Positions 30,289-38,876 of a stretch of DNA of 64,000 nucleotides are shown in pieces. The stretch comes from CAYNLK01 sp964398055 (GTDB taxonomy: Bacteria; Chloroflexota; Anaerolineae; 4572-78; J111). A program made the translations under genes and the position numbers. A model generated the notes under the pieces. It saw only the letters and a program-made list of their open reading frames with translations. It made no database searches and had not been told where the DNA came from. The number at the start of each line of letters is the position of its first letter. Positions within the stretch are counted from its first letter, which is position 1. The DNA is taken from positions 1-64,000 of the forward strand of contig CAYNLK010000023.1 in NCBI GenBank assembly GCA_964398055.1. The letters run 5' to 3'.

Positions 30289-30741
30289 ATGTTACGAGAT
30301 CCGTTTGTGAGATACGGTTATCGATCCCCCTGGCGGGAGATGGAGCGGCTGCGTCGAGAAATGGATGGCCTTTTTGCCCGAGCCTTCGGTGAACCACGCT
30401 TGCAGACGCCGGCCAGCTACCCGGCCATGAATGTGTGGACCAATGAAGACGGCGCGGTCATTACCGCCGAACTGCCCGGTGTAGAAGCGGACAACATTGA
30501 TATTTCTGTGGTGAACGATACGCTGACTTTAACCGGCTCTCGCCAGCCCGACGAGTTGAAAGAAGGCGAGCGCTACCATCGCCGGGAACGAGGGGCCGGC
30601 CAGTTCACCCGGACTTTCCAGTTGCCCTTCCGGATCGAGGAAGACAAGGTCGAGGCTATGTTTGACAAGGGCGTGCTGCACATTTCGCTGCCGCGCGCTG
30701 AAGCAGACAAACCCAAGAAAATTGCAATTAAGGCGGCTTAA
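30289..30741 (+). CDS. Hsp20/alpha-crystallin family small heat-shock protein
   Basis: A 150-residue ATP-independent chaperone. The alpha-crystallin domain spans about residues 40-140, with the beta strands at AVITAELPGVEADNIDISV and the conserved VLHISLP ending in the IxI-like tail PKKIAIKAA. The N-terminal arm is arginine- and aromatic-rich (FVRYGYRSPWREMERLRRE). The ATG at 30289 has GGAGGTGA ten bases upstream; a longer in-frame start at 30247 lacks one. The second Hsp20 gene begins 18 bases after its stop. Confidence 0.92.
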   Translation: MLRDPFVRYGYRSPWREMERLRREMDGLFARAFGEPRLQTPASYPAMNVWTNEDGAVITAELPGVEADNIDISVVNDTLTLTGSRQPDELKEGERYHRRERGAGQFTRTFQLPFRIEEDKVEAMFDKGVLHISLPRAEADKPKKIAIKAA

Positions 30742-30759
30742 GCAATGGAGGTGAGCACC

Positions 30760-31179
30760 ATGGCCAGCGAAACCAAAGAACTGCAAGTTCAAGATGCGGA
30801 AAAAAAAGAAGTGACCACCATGAGCGAGGCTGAACGGACCCGAGCTCGCAAAGCTTATATCCCCCGGGCCGACATTTACGAAACGGCTGATGATATTTTT
30901 GTAGTGGCTGATATGCCCGGTGTGGATGAAAATTCAATCGACCTGACTCTGGAAAAGAATATCCTGACGATCAACGGCTACGTTGAGCCGGCAGAACCGG
31001 AAAATTATAGCCTGGCTTATGCCGAGTACGAAGTCGGCGACTATCAACGGAGTTTTACCCTCTCCAACCAGATTGATCAAGAAAAAATTGAAGCCAGGGT
31101 AAAGAATGGCGTACTCCGCCTGCGCCTGCCCAAAGCCGGCCCGGCCAAGGCCCGCAAGATTACGGTCAAAGCGGCCTAA
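30760..31179 (+). CDS. Hsp20/alpha-crystallin family protein (second copy)
   Basis: A 139-residue alpha-crystallin protein. After an acidic, lysine-rich N-terminal arm the domain runs from about residue 33 to 130 (DIFVVADMPGVDENSIDLTL, NGVLRLRLPKAG) and ends in RKITVKAA. It is clearly diverged from the copy upstream, and in many thermophilic or stress-tolerant bacteria such pairs form hetero-oligomers. The ATG at 30760 is preferred over that at 30745, because the codons between them (ATGGAGGTGAGCACC) are the Shine-Dalgarno sequence itself; the same GGAGGTGA precedes the first hsp20. Confidence 0.9.
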   Translation: MASETKELQVQDAEKKEVTTMSEAERTRARKAYIPRADIYETADDIFVVADMPGVDENSIDLTLEKNILTINGYVEPAEPENYSLAYAEYEVGDYQRSFTLSNQIDQEKIEARVKNGVLRLRLPKAGPAKARKITVKAA

Positions 31180-31202
31180 ATCTGAGAAATCAAAAATTCA
31201 AA

Positions 31203-31239
31203 AACCCGAAGGATCAGACCCTTCGGGTTTTCTTTTTTT
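31203..31239 (+). terminator. Intrinsic terminator after the hsp20 pair
   Basis: AACCCGAAGG, a short loop, then CCTTCGGGTT followed by TTCTTTTTTT. This is a strong rho-independent terminator 24 bases past the second hsp20 stop. Confidence 0.9.
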
Positions 31240-31286
31240 GACTCGGCTTATTCCCCAACTCAGGTGGGGCGGGCTGAATTTGGCTT

Positions 31287-32318
31287 TCACTTGACCCAGA
31301 TGGCGGCAAAATCGGTGGCCGGGTTATTGCTAAGATTGGTGGGATTGCCGCCATCGGCATCCATAACGTAGATTTCCACATTGCCGTCACGGTCGGTGTG
31401 GAACAGGATTTGCCGGCCATCCGGCGACCAACTGAAGTCGCCCTGAAGCGACTCCTGGCTGGTGGGGCTGTTGCTCAGGTTGATCTGGTCGCTGCCATCG
31501 GCATTCATAACGTAGATTTCAGCGTCGCCATCGCGACTGGACAAGAAAACAATCTTGCTGTCATCGGGTGACCAGCGAGGATACCCATCAAAGCCCTCGC
31601 TGTTGGTCAGGCGGAGCGGATTTTGACCATCGGCGTCCATAACATAGATCTCGGTGCTGCCATCACGGTTTGACATAAAGGCAATCTTGCTGCCGTCGTG
31701 AGACCAATCCGGCCCGGCGTTGGCCGACTCCAACTCGGTCAGCCGGGTAGCCCCGCCGCCATCAATACCAACCACATAGATCGCCAGCGTCTCATCCCGA
31801 TCAGAGCTGAACAGCAGGTGCTGCCCATCCGGCGACCAGGCTTCAAAACGATCTTGGGCCGGGTGGTCGGTCAGGTTAATGAGCTGCTCACCCAACGCGT
31901 TGACCAGTAAAACGTCGCTATTTTGTATCTGGGCCCCGCTGCCAAAAGCCAGCCACTCGCCGGTGGGCGACCAGACAGGCGGCCCGGCGTTGGGCGGCGG
32001 CTCGGCAACCAACAGGGTCACGTTTTGGCCCCGGTCATCCATTCGGCTAATGGCCAGGCTGCCGGCACCCTGGTCGTTTAGGAAGACAAAAGCCCTGGCC
32101 TGGGCTGACCAGTCTGGCAGGCCGCTGTTCATTTGCTCAGCCGAGGTGAGGCGGGTTGGATTACTGCCATTTTTTTCCATGATGTAAATGGCAAAGTTGC
32201 CATCCCGATCCGTCATAAAGGCAATCCGGTCGGGCCGAGCCGGGACCATCGGCCTGAGTTGGCATCCTACCAGTAGCACCATCACGCCGAGCAAGGCGGC
32301 CAAAGACCATCTCATCAT
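31287..32318 (-). CDS. TolB-like WD40/PD40-repeat lipoprotein
   Basis: A 343-residue secreted beta-propeller. The start is MMRWSLAALLGVMVLLVGC, a lipoprotein signal with a clean lipobox (LVGC), so the protein is probably anchored on the outer face of the membrane. Six or seven PD40 blades follow with the pattern DG..EIYVMDADG.NPT.LT, and SPDG/D(R/S)KI insertions as in TolB. The function of stand-alone PD40 proteins is generally binding rather than catalysis. AGAGGTGA precedes the ATG; an in-frame start at 32480 would read through the promoter region. It is divergent from htrA and convergent with the hsp20 genes. Confidence 0.85.
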   Translation of the reverse strand: MMRWSLAALLGVMVLLVGCQLRPMVPARPDRIAFMTDRDGNFAIYIMEKNGSNPTRLTSAEQMNSGLPDWSAQARAFVFLNDQGAGSLAISRMDDRGQNVTLLVAEPPPNAGPPVWSPTGEWLAFGSGAQIQNSDVLLVNALGEQLINLTDHPAQDRFEAWSPDGQHLLFSSDRDETLAIYVVGIDGGGATRLTELESANAGPDWSHDGSKIAFMSNRDGSTEIYVMDADGQNPLRLTNSEGFDGYPRWSPDDSKIVFLSSRDGDAEIYVMNADGSDQINLSNSPTSQESLQGDFSWSPDGRQILFHTDRDGNVEIYVMDADGGNPTNLSNNPATDFAAIWVK

Positions 32319-32402
32319 TTCACCTCTTATTTTTATTATATCGAGGCAAGCATACTCCAAAACAGGTTGGCTGGCAATTCTGTTGCTTTGAGCAACATCG
32401 CG

Positions 32403-32436
32403 TCGAATTTTAAGCAACCTTTCATCGAACTTTAAG
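32403..32436. promoter_or_regulatory. Direct repeat in the tolB-like/htrA divergent region
   Basis: TCGAATTTTAAG (32403-32414) and TCGAACTTTAAG (32425-32436) repeat with 22 bases between starts, about two helical turns. Between two divergent genes this is the arrangement of a regulator binding on one face. The regulator is unknown. Confidence 0.35.
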
Positions 32437-32521
32437 TTTGCTCTAATCTGGGCAGAGTAAATTGGGACATTATCGAACAAAAGTTGACAGCGACATCATG
32501 CTGTTAGTTAGAGGAGTTAAG

Positions 32522-33814
32522 ATGAACAGCAAACCTTCTTCGTTGTACGTAGTTGTTAGTGTCAGTGTGATCACCACCCTTCTGCTAGTGATCCTGGGGG
32601 CTTTTGCCGGAGGATTGATTCTGGCGCCCCAATTGCTCGGCGACGTTCAGGCCGCTCCGCCTTTGCAACAGCTCGACGCCCCGGTTTTGGCCGATCAGGA
32701 TGAATTGGTGGCCGCTTTTGAGCAATCTTTGATCGACATTTATCAGAATGCCCTCCCCTCCGTGGTCAATATCAGGGTAACCAAAAAGCTCAATACTAAT
32801 GATTCCCGCGGGTTTGATTCTGAAACTCATCCCTTCATCCCCTCGCCGGGCAATCCCGATGCTCCGGACGAGTTCTTTTTCAATCAGGGGCAAGGCTCCG
32901 GTTTTGTTTGGGATAAAGAGGGACACATTGTTACCAACCAGCATGTGGTCAACAAGGCCGACAAGATTGTAGTCCGTTTTGCCAACGGTAAAATAGTCGA
33001 GGCCAAATTGTTGGGCAGCGATCCTGACGCCGACCTGGCCGTCATCAAGGTAGATCTGCCGGCGGCAGAATTGCAGCCTTTGGCCCTGGGTGACAGCGCC
33101 GACCTGCGCGTCGGTCAACTGGCTATCGCCATCGGTAATCCTTTTGGACAGGAGTTCACTATGACGACCGGGATTGTCAGCGCGGTGAACCGGACCATTC
33201 GTAGCGGCAATACACCCTTTTCCATTCCCGAAGTCATCCAGACCGACGCCCCCATTAACCCCGGCAACTCCGGTGGTCCGCTGCTCAATCGTCGTGGCGA
33301 AGTGATCGGCATCAATACTCAGATCATTAGTCGTAGCGGCGGCAGTTCCGGGATTGGTTTTGCTGTGCCGGTCAACATTGCCAAGCGAGTGACGCCGATT
33401 TTGATCGAGGGGAAAAATTTTGAGTATGCCTGGTTGGGCATCACCGGCCGCACTCTTGACGCGGACACGGCCGAGGCGATGGAACTTCCGGCCAACACCA
33501 AAGGGACGCTGGTGATCGCCGCAACTGCCGCCGGCCCGGCGGGGAAAGCCGGTTTGCAAGGCAGCAGCAAAACCTTTCAACTTGCCGGCATTGAGGTTGA
33601 GTTGGGCGGCGACGTGATTACCGCTATTGATGGCAAGCCAATCGAGACGATGGATGATTTGATTGGCTACTTAATCACCGAATATCGTCCCGGTGATGAG
33701 GCCGAACTGACCGTCATTCACGCTGATGGGGCCGAAGAAACCATCACTGTAACTCTGGGCAAGCGCCCCAGCGCCGCAGAATTGCGCAACTTGGAGGATG
33801 AGGCAGAGCAGTAA
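32522..33814 (+). CDS. htrA: HtrA/Deg-family periplasmic serine protease
   Basis: A 430-residue protease. A signal anchor at residues 11-38 precedes the trypsin-like domain. The catalytic triad is H141 (TNQHVVNK), D171 (DPDADLAVIK) and S250 (NPGNSGGPLL), all intact. One PDZ domain follows (about 310-415, with GDVITAIDGKPIETMDDL). It degrades or refolds misfolded envelope proteins. The ATG at 32522 has GAGGAG about eight bases upstream; a longer start at 32462 is less likely. There is no second PDZ, as in DegS- and HtrA-type proteins of Gram-positive and Chloroflexota species. It stands alone, opposite the tolB-like gene. Confidence 0.93.
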   Translation: MNSKPSSLYVVVSVSVITTLLLVILGAFAGGLILAPQLLGDVQAAPPLQQLDAPVLADQDELVAAFEQSLIDIYQNALPSVVNIRVTKKLNTNDSRGFDSETHPFIPSPGNPDAPDEFFFNQGQGSGFVWDKEGHIVTNQHVVNKADKIVVRFANGKIVEAKLLGSDPDADLAVIKVDLPAAELQPLALGDSADLRVGQLAIAIGNPFGQEFTMTTGIVSAVNRTIRSGNTPFSIPEVIQTDAPINPGNSGGPLLNRRGEVIGINTQIISRSGGSSGIGFAVPVNIAKRVTPILIEGKNFEYAWLGITGRTLDADTAEAMELPANTKGTLVIAATAAGPAGKAGLQGSSKTFQLAGIEVELGGDVITAIDGKPIETMDDLIGYLITEYRPGDEAELTVIHADGAEETITVTLGKRPSAAELRNLEDEAEQ

Positions 33815-33825
33815 GTAAGGTGAGA

Positions 33826-34815
33826 TCAAAGAAGAATTTCTAAAATTCCTTCAAAACTATCGCTGTAAAAATCACACAGGGGCCGGGCGCCGCTCTCCAC
33901 AATATTGCCGCCGCTGACTCCAATGGTACTGTATCCGGCCAGTCGAATCGAGCAGACGCCGGCCCCACTATCCTCGATGCCGACTACGGTTTGGCGTTCC
34001 TCAAACGGAATGCCCAGCCCCAGTCGAGCCGCCTCGGCGTAGAGCCAGGGGTGGGGCTTGGCAACCATTTCGCCCAGCGTGCCCGGCTCGCCGGCTCGCA
34101 GTGGAAAACCGGCGGTGATGATCGCATCATAGAAATCCTTTGGATCGCCCAATTTCATCGCTTGAAAAGCCGCTAGAATCTCCGGATAGGCTTTCTCGTA
34201 CAAGCCGGAGGTGACCAGGCCGATCTTTATCCCCCTGTCTTTGAGGGTTAACAAAAATTTCTTCAACCCCGGCGACGGGGCAAAGGCGTCGGGGCGGCCT
34301 CGGCCCTCCAGAATCGCTTTCATTTGGCGATGGGTGTGTTCAAAATAAACCCGGCGGGCCTGTTCAACATTTTGGTTGGGGCAATATTTGTTCAGACAGT
34401 ACTGCAGATGCTCCACCACACTGTGGCCGGAGACGTGCGGCAGGTCGGCCTCGGCCAGCTCAAATTCTGGCTTGCCCAGCAGGGTGGCTGTGGTTGACTG
34501 AATGATCCAGATCCAGAAGGTCTCGCTGCGGACGCTGGTGCCGTCCAGGTCCATCAGCACGGCCTTCACCGGTTTTCTTAGTTCTACCGGCTGAACCGGG
34601 TAGTAGGCCGGATACCCCAGCCCTGATTGAACGTAAGCCAGCGACCGGTCGGCCAGGGCAATGAACTCCACTTTTCTGTCGCCGGTAGCCAGAATCGCCG
34701 TCACCCCGTTTTGGCCAACTTCATGCCAACCGTCGCTGCACCTGGTCAAGGGGATCAAACCTGAGTCTGGCGAGAATGAACCGAGGTTGGGAATAGTTAT
34801 AAGGCTAGCTGGCAT
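33826..34815 (-). CDS. HAD-superfamily hydrolase with N-terminal extension
   Basis: A 329-residue protein. The HAD core runs from about residue 82: VLMDLDGTSVRS (motif I, with the catalytic DxD), LVTSGLYEK (motif II), a lysine in VAKPHPWLY (motif III) and GIEDSGAGV (motif IV). About 80 residues of a beta-rich domain precede it (ITIPNLGSFSPDSG), which I do not recognise. The likely substrate is a phosphosugar. The start is the ATG at 34815, which overlaps the stop of the pfkB-like gene; an alternative TTG at 34845 exists. It is the last gene of the carbohydrate operon, and a dephosphorylation step would fit. Confidence 0.8.
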   Translation of the reverse strand: MPASLITIPNLGSFSPDSGLIPLTRCSDGWHEVGQNGVTAILATGDRKVEFIALADRSLAYVQSGLGYPAYYPVQPVELRKPVKAVLMDLDGTSVRSETFWIWIIQSTTATLLGKPEFELAEADLPHVSGHSVVEHLQYCLNKYCPNQNVEQARRVYFEHTHRQMKAILEGRGRPDAFAPSPGLKKFLLTLKDRGIKIGLVTSGLYEKAYPEILAAFQAMKLGDPKDFYDAIITAGFPLRAGEPGTLGEMVAKPHPWLYAEAARLGLGIPFEERQTVVGIEDSGAGVCSIRLAGYSTIGVSGGNIVESGARPLCDFYSDSFEGILEILL

Positions 34816-35998
34816 GACCGATCCAGAGCCGGAAGTCGTCGTCAAAGCGCCAGCCGGGCGTGGCCAGCGTCAGGTTATGCTGAGACCAACCGGCCGCCAC
34901 CCGGGTGAGAGTTTCTGCCCAGGGCCGAATCCCACTGACGCCATCGGCCGCTTCAACGTTGCAAGCGCCCACCGCTGTGGCGGCCTGCAAAGCCTGTTCC
35001 GGCGACAAGCCGCGCAGCAACGCAGTCAAAAAACCGGCAATCGAGGCGTCGCCTGAGCCGGTGGCTCCCACCTCGGCCACCTGGAAGGCCGGGGCCCACA
35101 GTTGCTTATTCGCCCAGGTCGCCGGATTGGCTGGCCTGGCCCGGCCCAGTCGCTCCATGGCGGCCTGGTCGCCTGAATGCATATAGAAGCCCCGGTAGCC
35201 AAGTTTGATACAGGCGATTTTTGCCCCCAGGCTCAGCAACTCCTCACTCAATTCGGCTAGAAGTGAGGGGGTGAACAGCGGCAGCACATCTCCCCCCCTG
35301 GCCGCCTGATGAAATTCATCAAAAGTCTGGCGGCGGAGCATGTACAGGATTTCCTCGGCGCTGGGCAGAAAGATATCCACGTAAGGCAGGGTTGCCCGGA
35401 GAATGGCCCGCCAATCGGCCTGGCCGCTCGCCGACGACGGGTCGGGTAACGACATATCGAGCGAGCTGGTCGCGCCGGTGGCTTTGACCCGGCGAAAAAT
35501 GTCGGTCAACTCAGCCCCATTGTTCGCATACATTGATTTCATAATTGGCGGATAACCAAAATGGAACAGGCGGGAGCTGGTAACCACGTCATAACGGACA
35601 TCGTTGGCCTTGAACGTATCATTGGCCCCGGCAAAGTGCAAAAAAATACGATCCACCTGCGGCGGATTGATGACCACCGTGTAGGAGGTCCTGACCACGG
35701 GATCGACCACCATACCCTCGGCCAGATGGGGATCATAGGCGCTGACCAATTGTTTGACCGCGCCGCCAAATAGATCATCACCCACCTTGCCCATCAACCG
35801 GGTGTTGACGCCCAACTTGTGCAGGGCCAGGCCGGTATTGGCGACCGGGCCGCCAGTCGAGAAGGTGATGGGGCCAACCTCCAACAGGCGTCCCGGTAAA
35901 AACAGCCGCTCGAAATCTTGTCGGGAGCTGCTGCTCAGATCAGGAATGACATCCAGGCAAATATGTCCGGCTACCACTGCTTCGAGGGTGTTTGACAC
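34805..35998 (-). CDS. PfkB-family carbohydrate kinase
   Basis: A 397-residue ribokinase-fold sugar kinase. The N-terminal GHICLDVIPDLSS and GPVANTGLALHKLGVNTRL motifs shape the sugar site. The C-terminal GATGSGDASIAGFLTALL motif holds the catalytic aspartate (GSGD). It would phosphorylate a sugar or sugar derivative brought in by the ABC transporter of the same operon. About 80 residues longer than typical ribokinases, mostly in a helical insertion around residue 200-290. It overlaps the following HAD gene by 11 bases. A perfect palindrome separates it from the FGGY kinase upstream. Confidence 0.85.
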   Translation of the reverse strand: MSNTLEAVVAGHICLDVIPDLSSSSRQDFERLFLPGRLLEVGPITFSTGGPVANTGLALHKLGVNTRLMGKVGDDLFGGAVKQLVSAYDPHLAEGMVVDPVVRTSYTVVINPPQVDRIFLHFAGANDTFKANDVRYDVVTSSRLFHFGYPPIMKSMYANNGAELTDIFRRVKATGATSSLDMSLPDPSSASGQADWRAILRATLPYVDIFLPSAEEILYMLRRQTFDEFHQAARGGDVLPLFTPSLLAELSEELLSLGAKIACIKLGYRGFYMHSGDQAAMERLGRARPANPATWANKQLWAPAFQVAEVGATGSGDASIAGFLTALLRGLSPEQALQAATAVGACNVEAADGVSGIRPWAETLTRVAAGWSQHNLTLATPGWRFDDDFRLWIGHAS

Positions 35999-36030
35999 AG
36001 ATAAAACTCCTCAAAAGGATATATTCTTGG

Positions 36031-36067
36031 TTTTCTCGTTCCCAAACTCAGTTTGGGAACGAGAAAA
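36031..36067. repeat. Perfect 18-bp palindrome between two sugar-kinase genes
   Basis: TTTTCTCGTTCCCAAACT, one base, then AGTTTGGGAACGAGAAAA. The arms match exactly over 18 bases with a one-base centre. It fills most of the 73-base gap between the pfkB-like and FGGY genes. It could be a bidirectional terminator, a REP-type element or an mRNA processing stem. Confidence 0.75.
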
Positions 36068-36071
36068 TCGT

Positions 36072-37631
36072 TCAAATCTTCCATTCTGGCAGGCCGGCCA
36101 AATCAGCCAGGGCCGGCTCGACCTGCTTCAGCAGCCGCCCGTAAAAGTCGGCGTACTGCCGATAGAAGTGGTGGTGGTCAGGCCGAGGCTCGTAGCGGAT
36201 GGTTCGTTTGACAAAGCGTTCCGAGGTGGCCGCCATATCGTCGTAAATGCCCAGGGCGTAACCGGCCAGGATGGCATTGCCGACAGCGGCCAAATCTTCC
36301 CGGCCCAGGCAGATGTATGGTACCCCCATCACGTCGGCTTTGATTTGGGTCCAGAGGGCGCTTTGCGAACCGCCGCCGTAGGCCGTAATCTCCACCACCT
36401 CCGCCTCGGGGTAGCTGGCCTGCAACGATTGGAAGGTGAGATATTGGTCATAAGCGATGGACTCCAGAATGGCCCGGTAGAAATGGGCGCGCTGATGGGT
36501 CCAGGTGAAGCCTAGCCAAACCCCCCGGTAGTCGGTGTTGGCCGGACAGGCTCGCCCGGCCAGGTGGGGAATAAAAATCAGCCTGTCGGCGCCGGGCGAC
36601 AGTTGGCCGGCCTGCTCGTCCAAAATATCATAGACGGTTTTACCGCCGCTCACTTTTCTGGCGGCTGCCTCATCAGCCTGGGCAAAAGTTTCCTGGAACC
36701 AGTAGTGGGTCAGGCCCCCGCCGATGATGTAGGCCACCGGGTTCCACAGACCGGGGATGACCGAGGGAATAATTTCGGTCATACGGTTGGTCATGTCCGG
36801 CCGGAACTGGTCGGCGCAAAAACCAATCAAAGGGTAGGTGCCGGCGTTATCGGCCATACGGCCCGGCCTGGTGATGCCGGCGCCAATGAAACCGGCCGAC
36901 TGGTCGGCGGCGCCGGCCACAATCGGGGTGCCCTGCAGCAGCCCGGTCACCTGCGCCGCCGAGCCAGATAGCCCACCGATAATTTCCGAAGATTTGACGA
37001 TACGGGGCAACTTCTCTACCGGTAAAGCCAGCGCCCGGCACAACTCGTCCGACCAGGCGTAATTTTGGGTATCGCTCAGGCCGGTAGCCCACAGGTAAGT
37101 GTAATCCACAAACGCCTCAGCCGCCGGCAGACCGGCTAATTTGCCCAGGATATAACCGCTAATGGTTACAAACTTGGCGGTTTGTCGATAAATATCCGGA
37201 AATTCCACCTGAATCCAGCGCATCTTGGGGGCAATGGTCGGTTGGCCGGAGCCGGTGAGCTGCCGGATGGAATCGTGGAAGTTATCCAGGACGTAGTTGA
37301 GGTGCGGGTTAAAGCGCGTGTCCAGGGTAGTGGTGTAAGGGGTAATGGCTTCACCGGCGGCATCGAGGCCCATGGTCCCGCTAATCATCCCATCCAGGCA
37401 GAGGCCGGCCACATCTTGGGGCGACACGCCCGATTTGTCCACAATCTCCTTCAATGAGTCAAGCACGGCTTGCAGTAACTTCGGCCCGTGATACTCAGCC
37501 ACGCCCGGACGGGGCTGGTCGGGATGGGTATCCCGCTTGGCTGCCCCCAGTGAATTGCCGTGGGTGTCGAAGATGGAAGATTTGGTAAAGCTGGAGCCAA
37601 CATCGATGCCGATGAGGTATTGTTCGGTCAT
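36072..37631 (-). CDS. FGGY-family carbohydrate kinase (xylulokinase-like)
   Basis: A 519-residue ATP-dependent sugar kinase of the FGGY/ASKHA type. The phosphate-1 motif is IGIDVGSSFTKSSIFDTHG; the catalytic aspartate lies in LDGMISGTMGLD; the FGGY-region signature is EVVEITAYGGGSQSALWTQIKADV, with AYGGGS at the nucleotide site. Xylulokinases and related enzymes phosphorylate ketoses or alditols; the exact sugar is unknown. It precedes the PfkB kinase, and a two-kinase plus mannosidase operon suggests a multi-step pentose or branched-sugar route. Confidence 0.85.
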   Translation of the reverse strand: MTEQYLIGIDVGSSFTKSSIFDTHGNSLGAAKRDTHPDQPRPGVAEYHGPKLLQAVLDSLKEIVDKSGVSPQDVAGLCLDGMISGTMGLDAAGEAITPYTTTLDTRFNPHLNYVLDNFHDSIRQLTGSGQPTIAPKMRWIQVEFPDIYRQTAKFVTISGYILGKLAGLPAAEAFVDYTYLWATGLSDTQNYAWSDELCRALALPVEKLPRIVKSSEIIGGLSGSAAQVTGLLQGTPIVAGAADQSAGFIGAGITRPGRMADNAGTYPLIGFCADQFRPDMTNRMTEIIPSVIPGLWNPVAYIIGGGLTHYWFQETFAQADEAAARKVSGGKTVYDILDEQAGQLSPGADRLIFIPHLAGRACPANTDYRGVWLGFTWTHQRAHFYRAILESIAYDQYLTFQSLQASYPEAEVVEITAYGGGSQSALWTQIKADVMGVPYICLGREDLAAVGNAILAGYALGIYDDMAATSERFVKRTIRYEPRPDHHHFYRQYADFYGRLLKQVEPALADLAGLPEWKI

Positions 37632-37644
37632 AAAACCCTCCTGA

Positions 37645-37735
37645 GTTGTCGGTCGTGAGTGGTCAGTAGTCAGTAGTCAGTTATCACTATTTCTAATTTG
37701 CTATTTGCCATTTGCTATTTGCTATTCGCCATTCA
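37645..37735. repeat. Iterated CAGTAGTCAGTA / TTTGCTATTTGC spacer
   Basis: The gap after the FGGY gene start contains GTGGTCAGTAGTCAGTAGTCAGTTATC, then TTTGCTATTTGCCATTTGCTATTTGCTATTCGCCATTC: two separate seven- to nine-base words, each iterated four or five times. It matches the style of spacers at 5731, 15671, 51238 and 52819. Confidence 0.65.
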
Positions 37736-38818
37736 TTGTTCACTAACTACTATCCTCTTGGCCGGGGCCAGCTTATCCAAATCCAGGGGATAGCGTCCGT
37801 ACTCCCTGATAGTCTTGAGCATGGTGAGGTACAGGTTTGGTTTGACCCCGGAGTGAACTGAGTTGCTCGTCGAACAGGCGTAGCCGCCGCCCGGCCCGGC
37901 CACCCGGATGCACTGCTTAACCGCCTCGACCACCCCCTCTTCCGGGCCATCGACCAGCAGGTAGGCGCAGTCCACGTTGCCTTTAATGGCTACCCGGTGG
38001 CCCCAACCTTGCTTGACGGTAGCCAGGTCCATCTTGGCCAGCGGGTCAATCGGATCGATGCCGTCAATGCCGGCTTCGACCAGTCCGTCCAGCACCTCCA
38101 TAATGTTGCCATCGGTGTGCTTCCAATAGTAGAGGCCGCAATCGTGGATGGCTTTGACCCAACGGCGGAAGTGGGGCATAAAAATCTTCTCCCACATCTT
38201 GGGGGAGATCATCGTGCGCCGGTTGTCGGCAATGTCGTCGCCAGACATCACCACCTCGGCCCCCAACTCGGCCGCAATCTCCAGCAAGGCGATGCTCTGG
38301 TTGACGCACTTTTCTACCAACCCCTCAACCAACGCCGGCTCGGTTTTGCACTTGACAAATAGTTCGGCGTAGCCTAGCAGGTCGCGGGGATTTGACCAGA
38401 CATCTCGCAACTGGACAAAGATGGCCCGTTTGCCTTTGAAGCGCTTGACCCGCCGCCTCATCGTCTCAAAGCGATTTGGCGCGTAGGGGTCGGGCGGCTG
38501 CCATTTCTCCAAATCGGCTATCGTTTTGATGGGGGAAAACTGGTCGACGGCCATGGCATAGGCTTCGTGCCCCCTGGTCCGGGTAACGCCCCACTCGTCA
38601 AGCAGGTTGCCGTCGGGTAACGGTTTTTTGAGGTAGTCCGGGCCGCACATAACCGCGTCCAGATCAAACTGTTCGATGAAATCCTCATAGGTACCGCCGC
38701 CGGTCATCGTGTTAATCAGGTCAGGGTCGATGTCCCACTCAAAAGTGGGAATGCGGTCCGGTTCCTCCCGCCTGATAACCGCCAGAACACGTTCCGTACT
38801 GGTCATTTCAGGCTTCAT
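37733..38818 (-). CDS. Uroporphyrinogen decarboxylase (UroD)-family protein
   Basis: A 361-residue protein of the UroD/MtaA superfamily (TIM barrel). The family signature is present as RVLAVIRREEPDRIPTFEWD at the front and MSGDDIADNRRTMISPKMW in the middle; KHTDGNIMEVLDGLVEAGID holds a histidine often used as a metal ligand in the methyltransferase branch. In heme-type UroD the N-terminal arginine cluster binds substrate carboxylates; here it is not obvious. Many such genes of unknown function occur in carbohydrate or methyltransferase operons of anaerobes. Here it separates the ABC permeases from the two kinases. Confidence 0.8.
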   Translation of the reverse strand: MKPEMTSTERVLAVIRREEPDRIPTFEWDIDPDLINTMTGGGTYEDFIEQFDLDAVMCGPDYLKKPLPDGNLLDEWGVTRTRGHEAYAMAVDQFSPIKTIADLEKWQPPDPYAPNRFETMRRRVKRFKGKRAIFVQLRDVWSNPRDLLGYAELFVKCKTEPALVEGLVEKCVNQSIALLEIAAELGAEVVMSGDDIADNRRTMISPKMWEKIFMPHFRRWVKAIHDCGLYYWKHTDGNIMEVLDGLVEAGIDGIDPIDPLAKMDLATVKQGWGHRVAIKGNVDCAYLLVDGPEEGVVEAVKQCIRVAGPGGGYACSTSNSVHSGVKPNLYLTMLKTIREYGRYPLDLDKLAPAKRIVVSEQ

Positions 38819-38876
38819 AGATTACTCTCCGTCTGACTCGTTCTCGGCTGTCCATCCTACTCCTCCTTTGGCTGAA

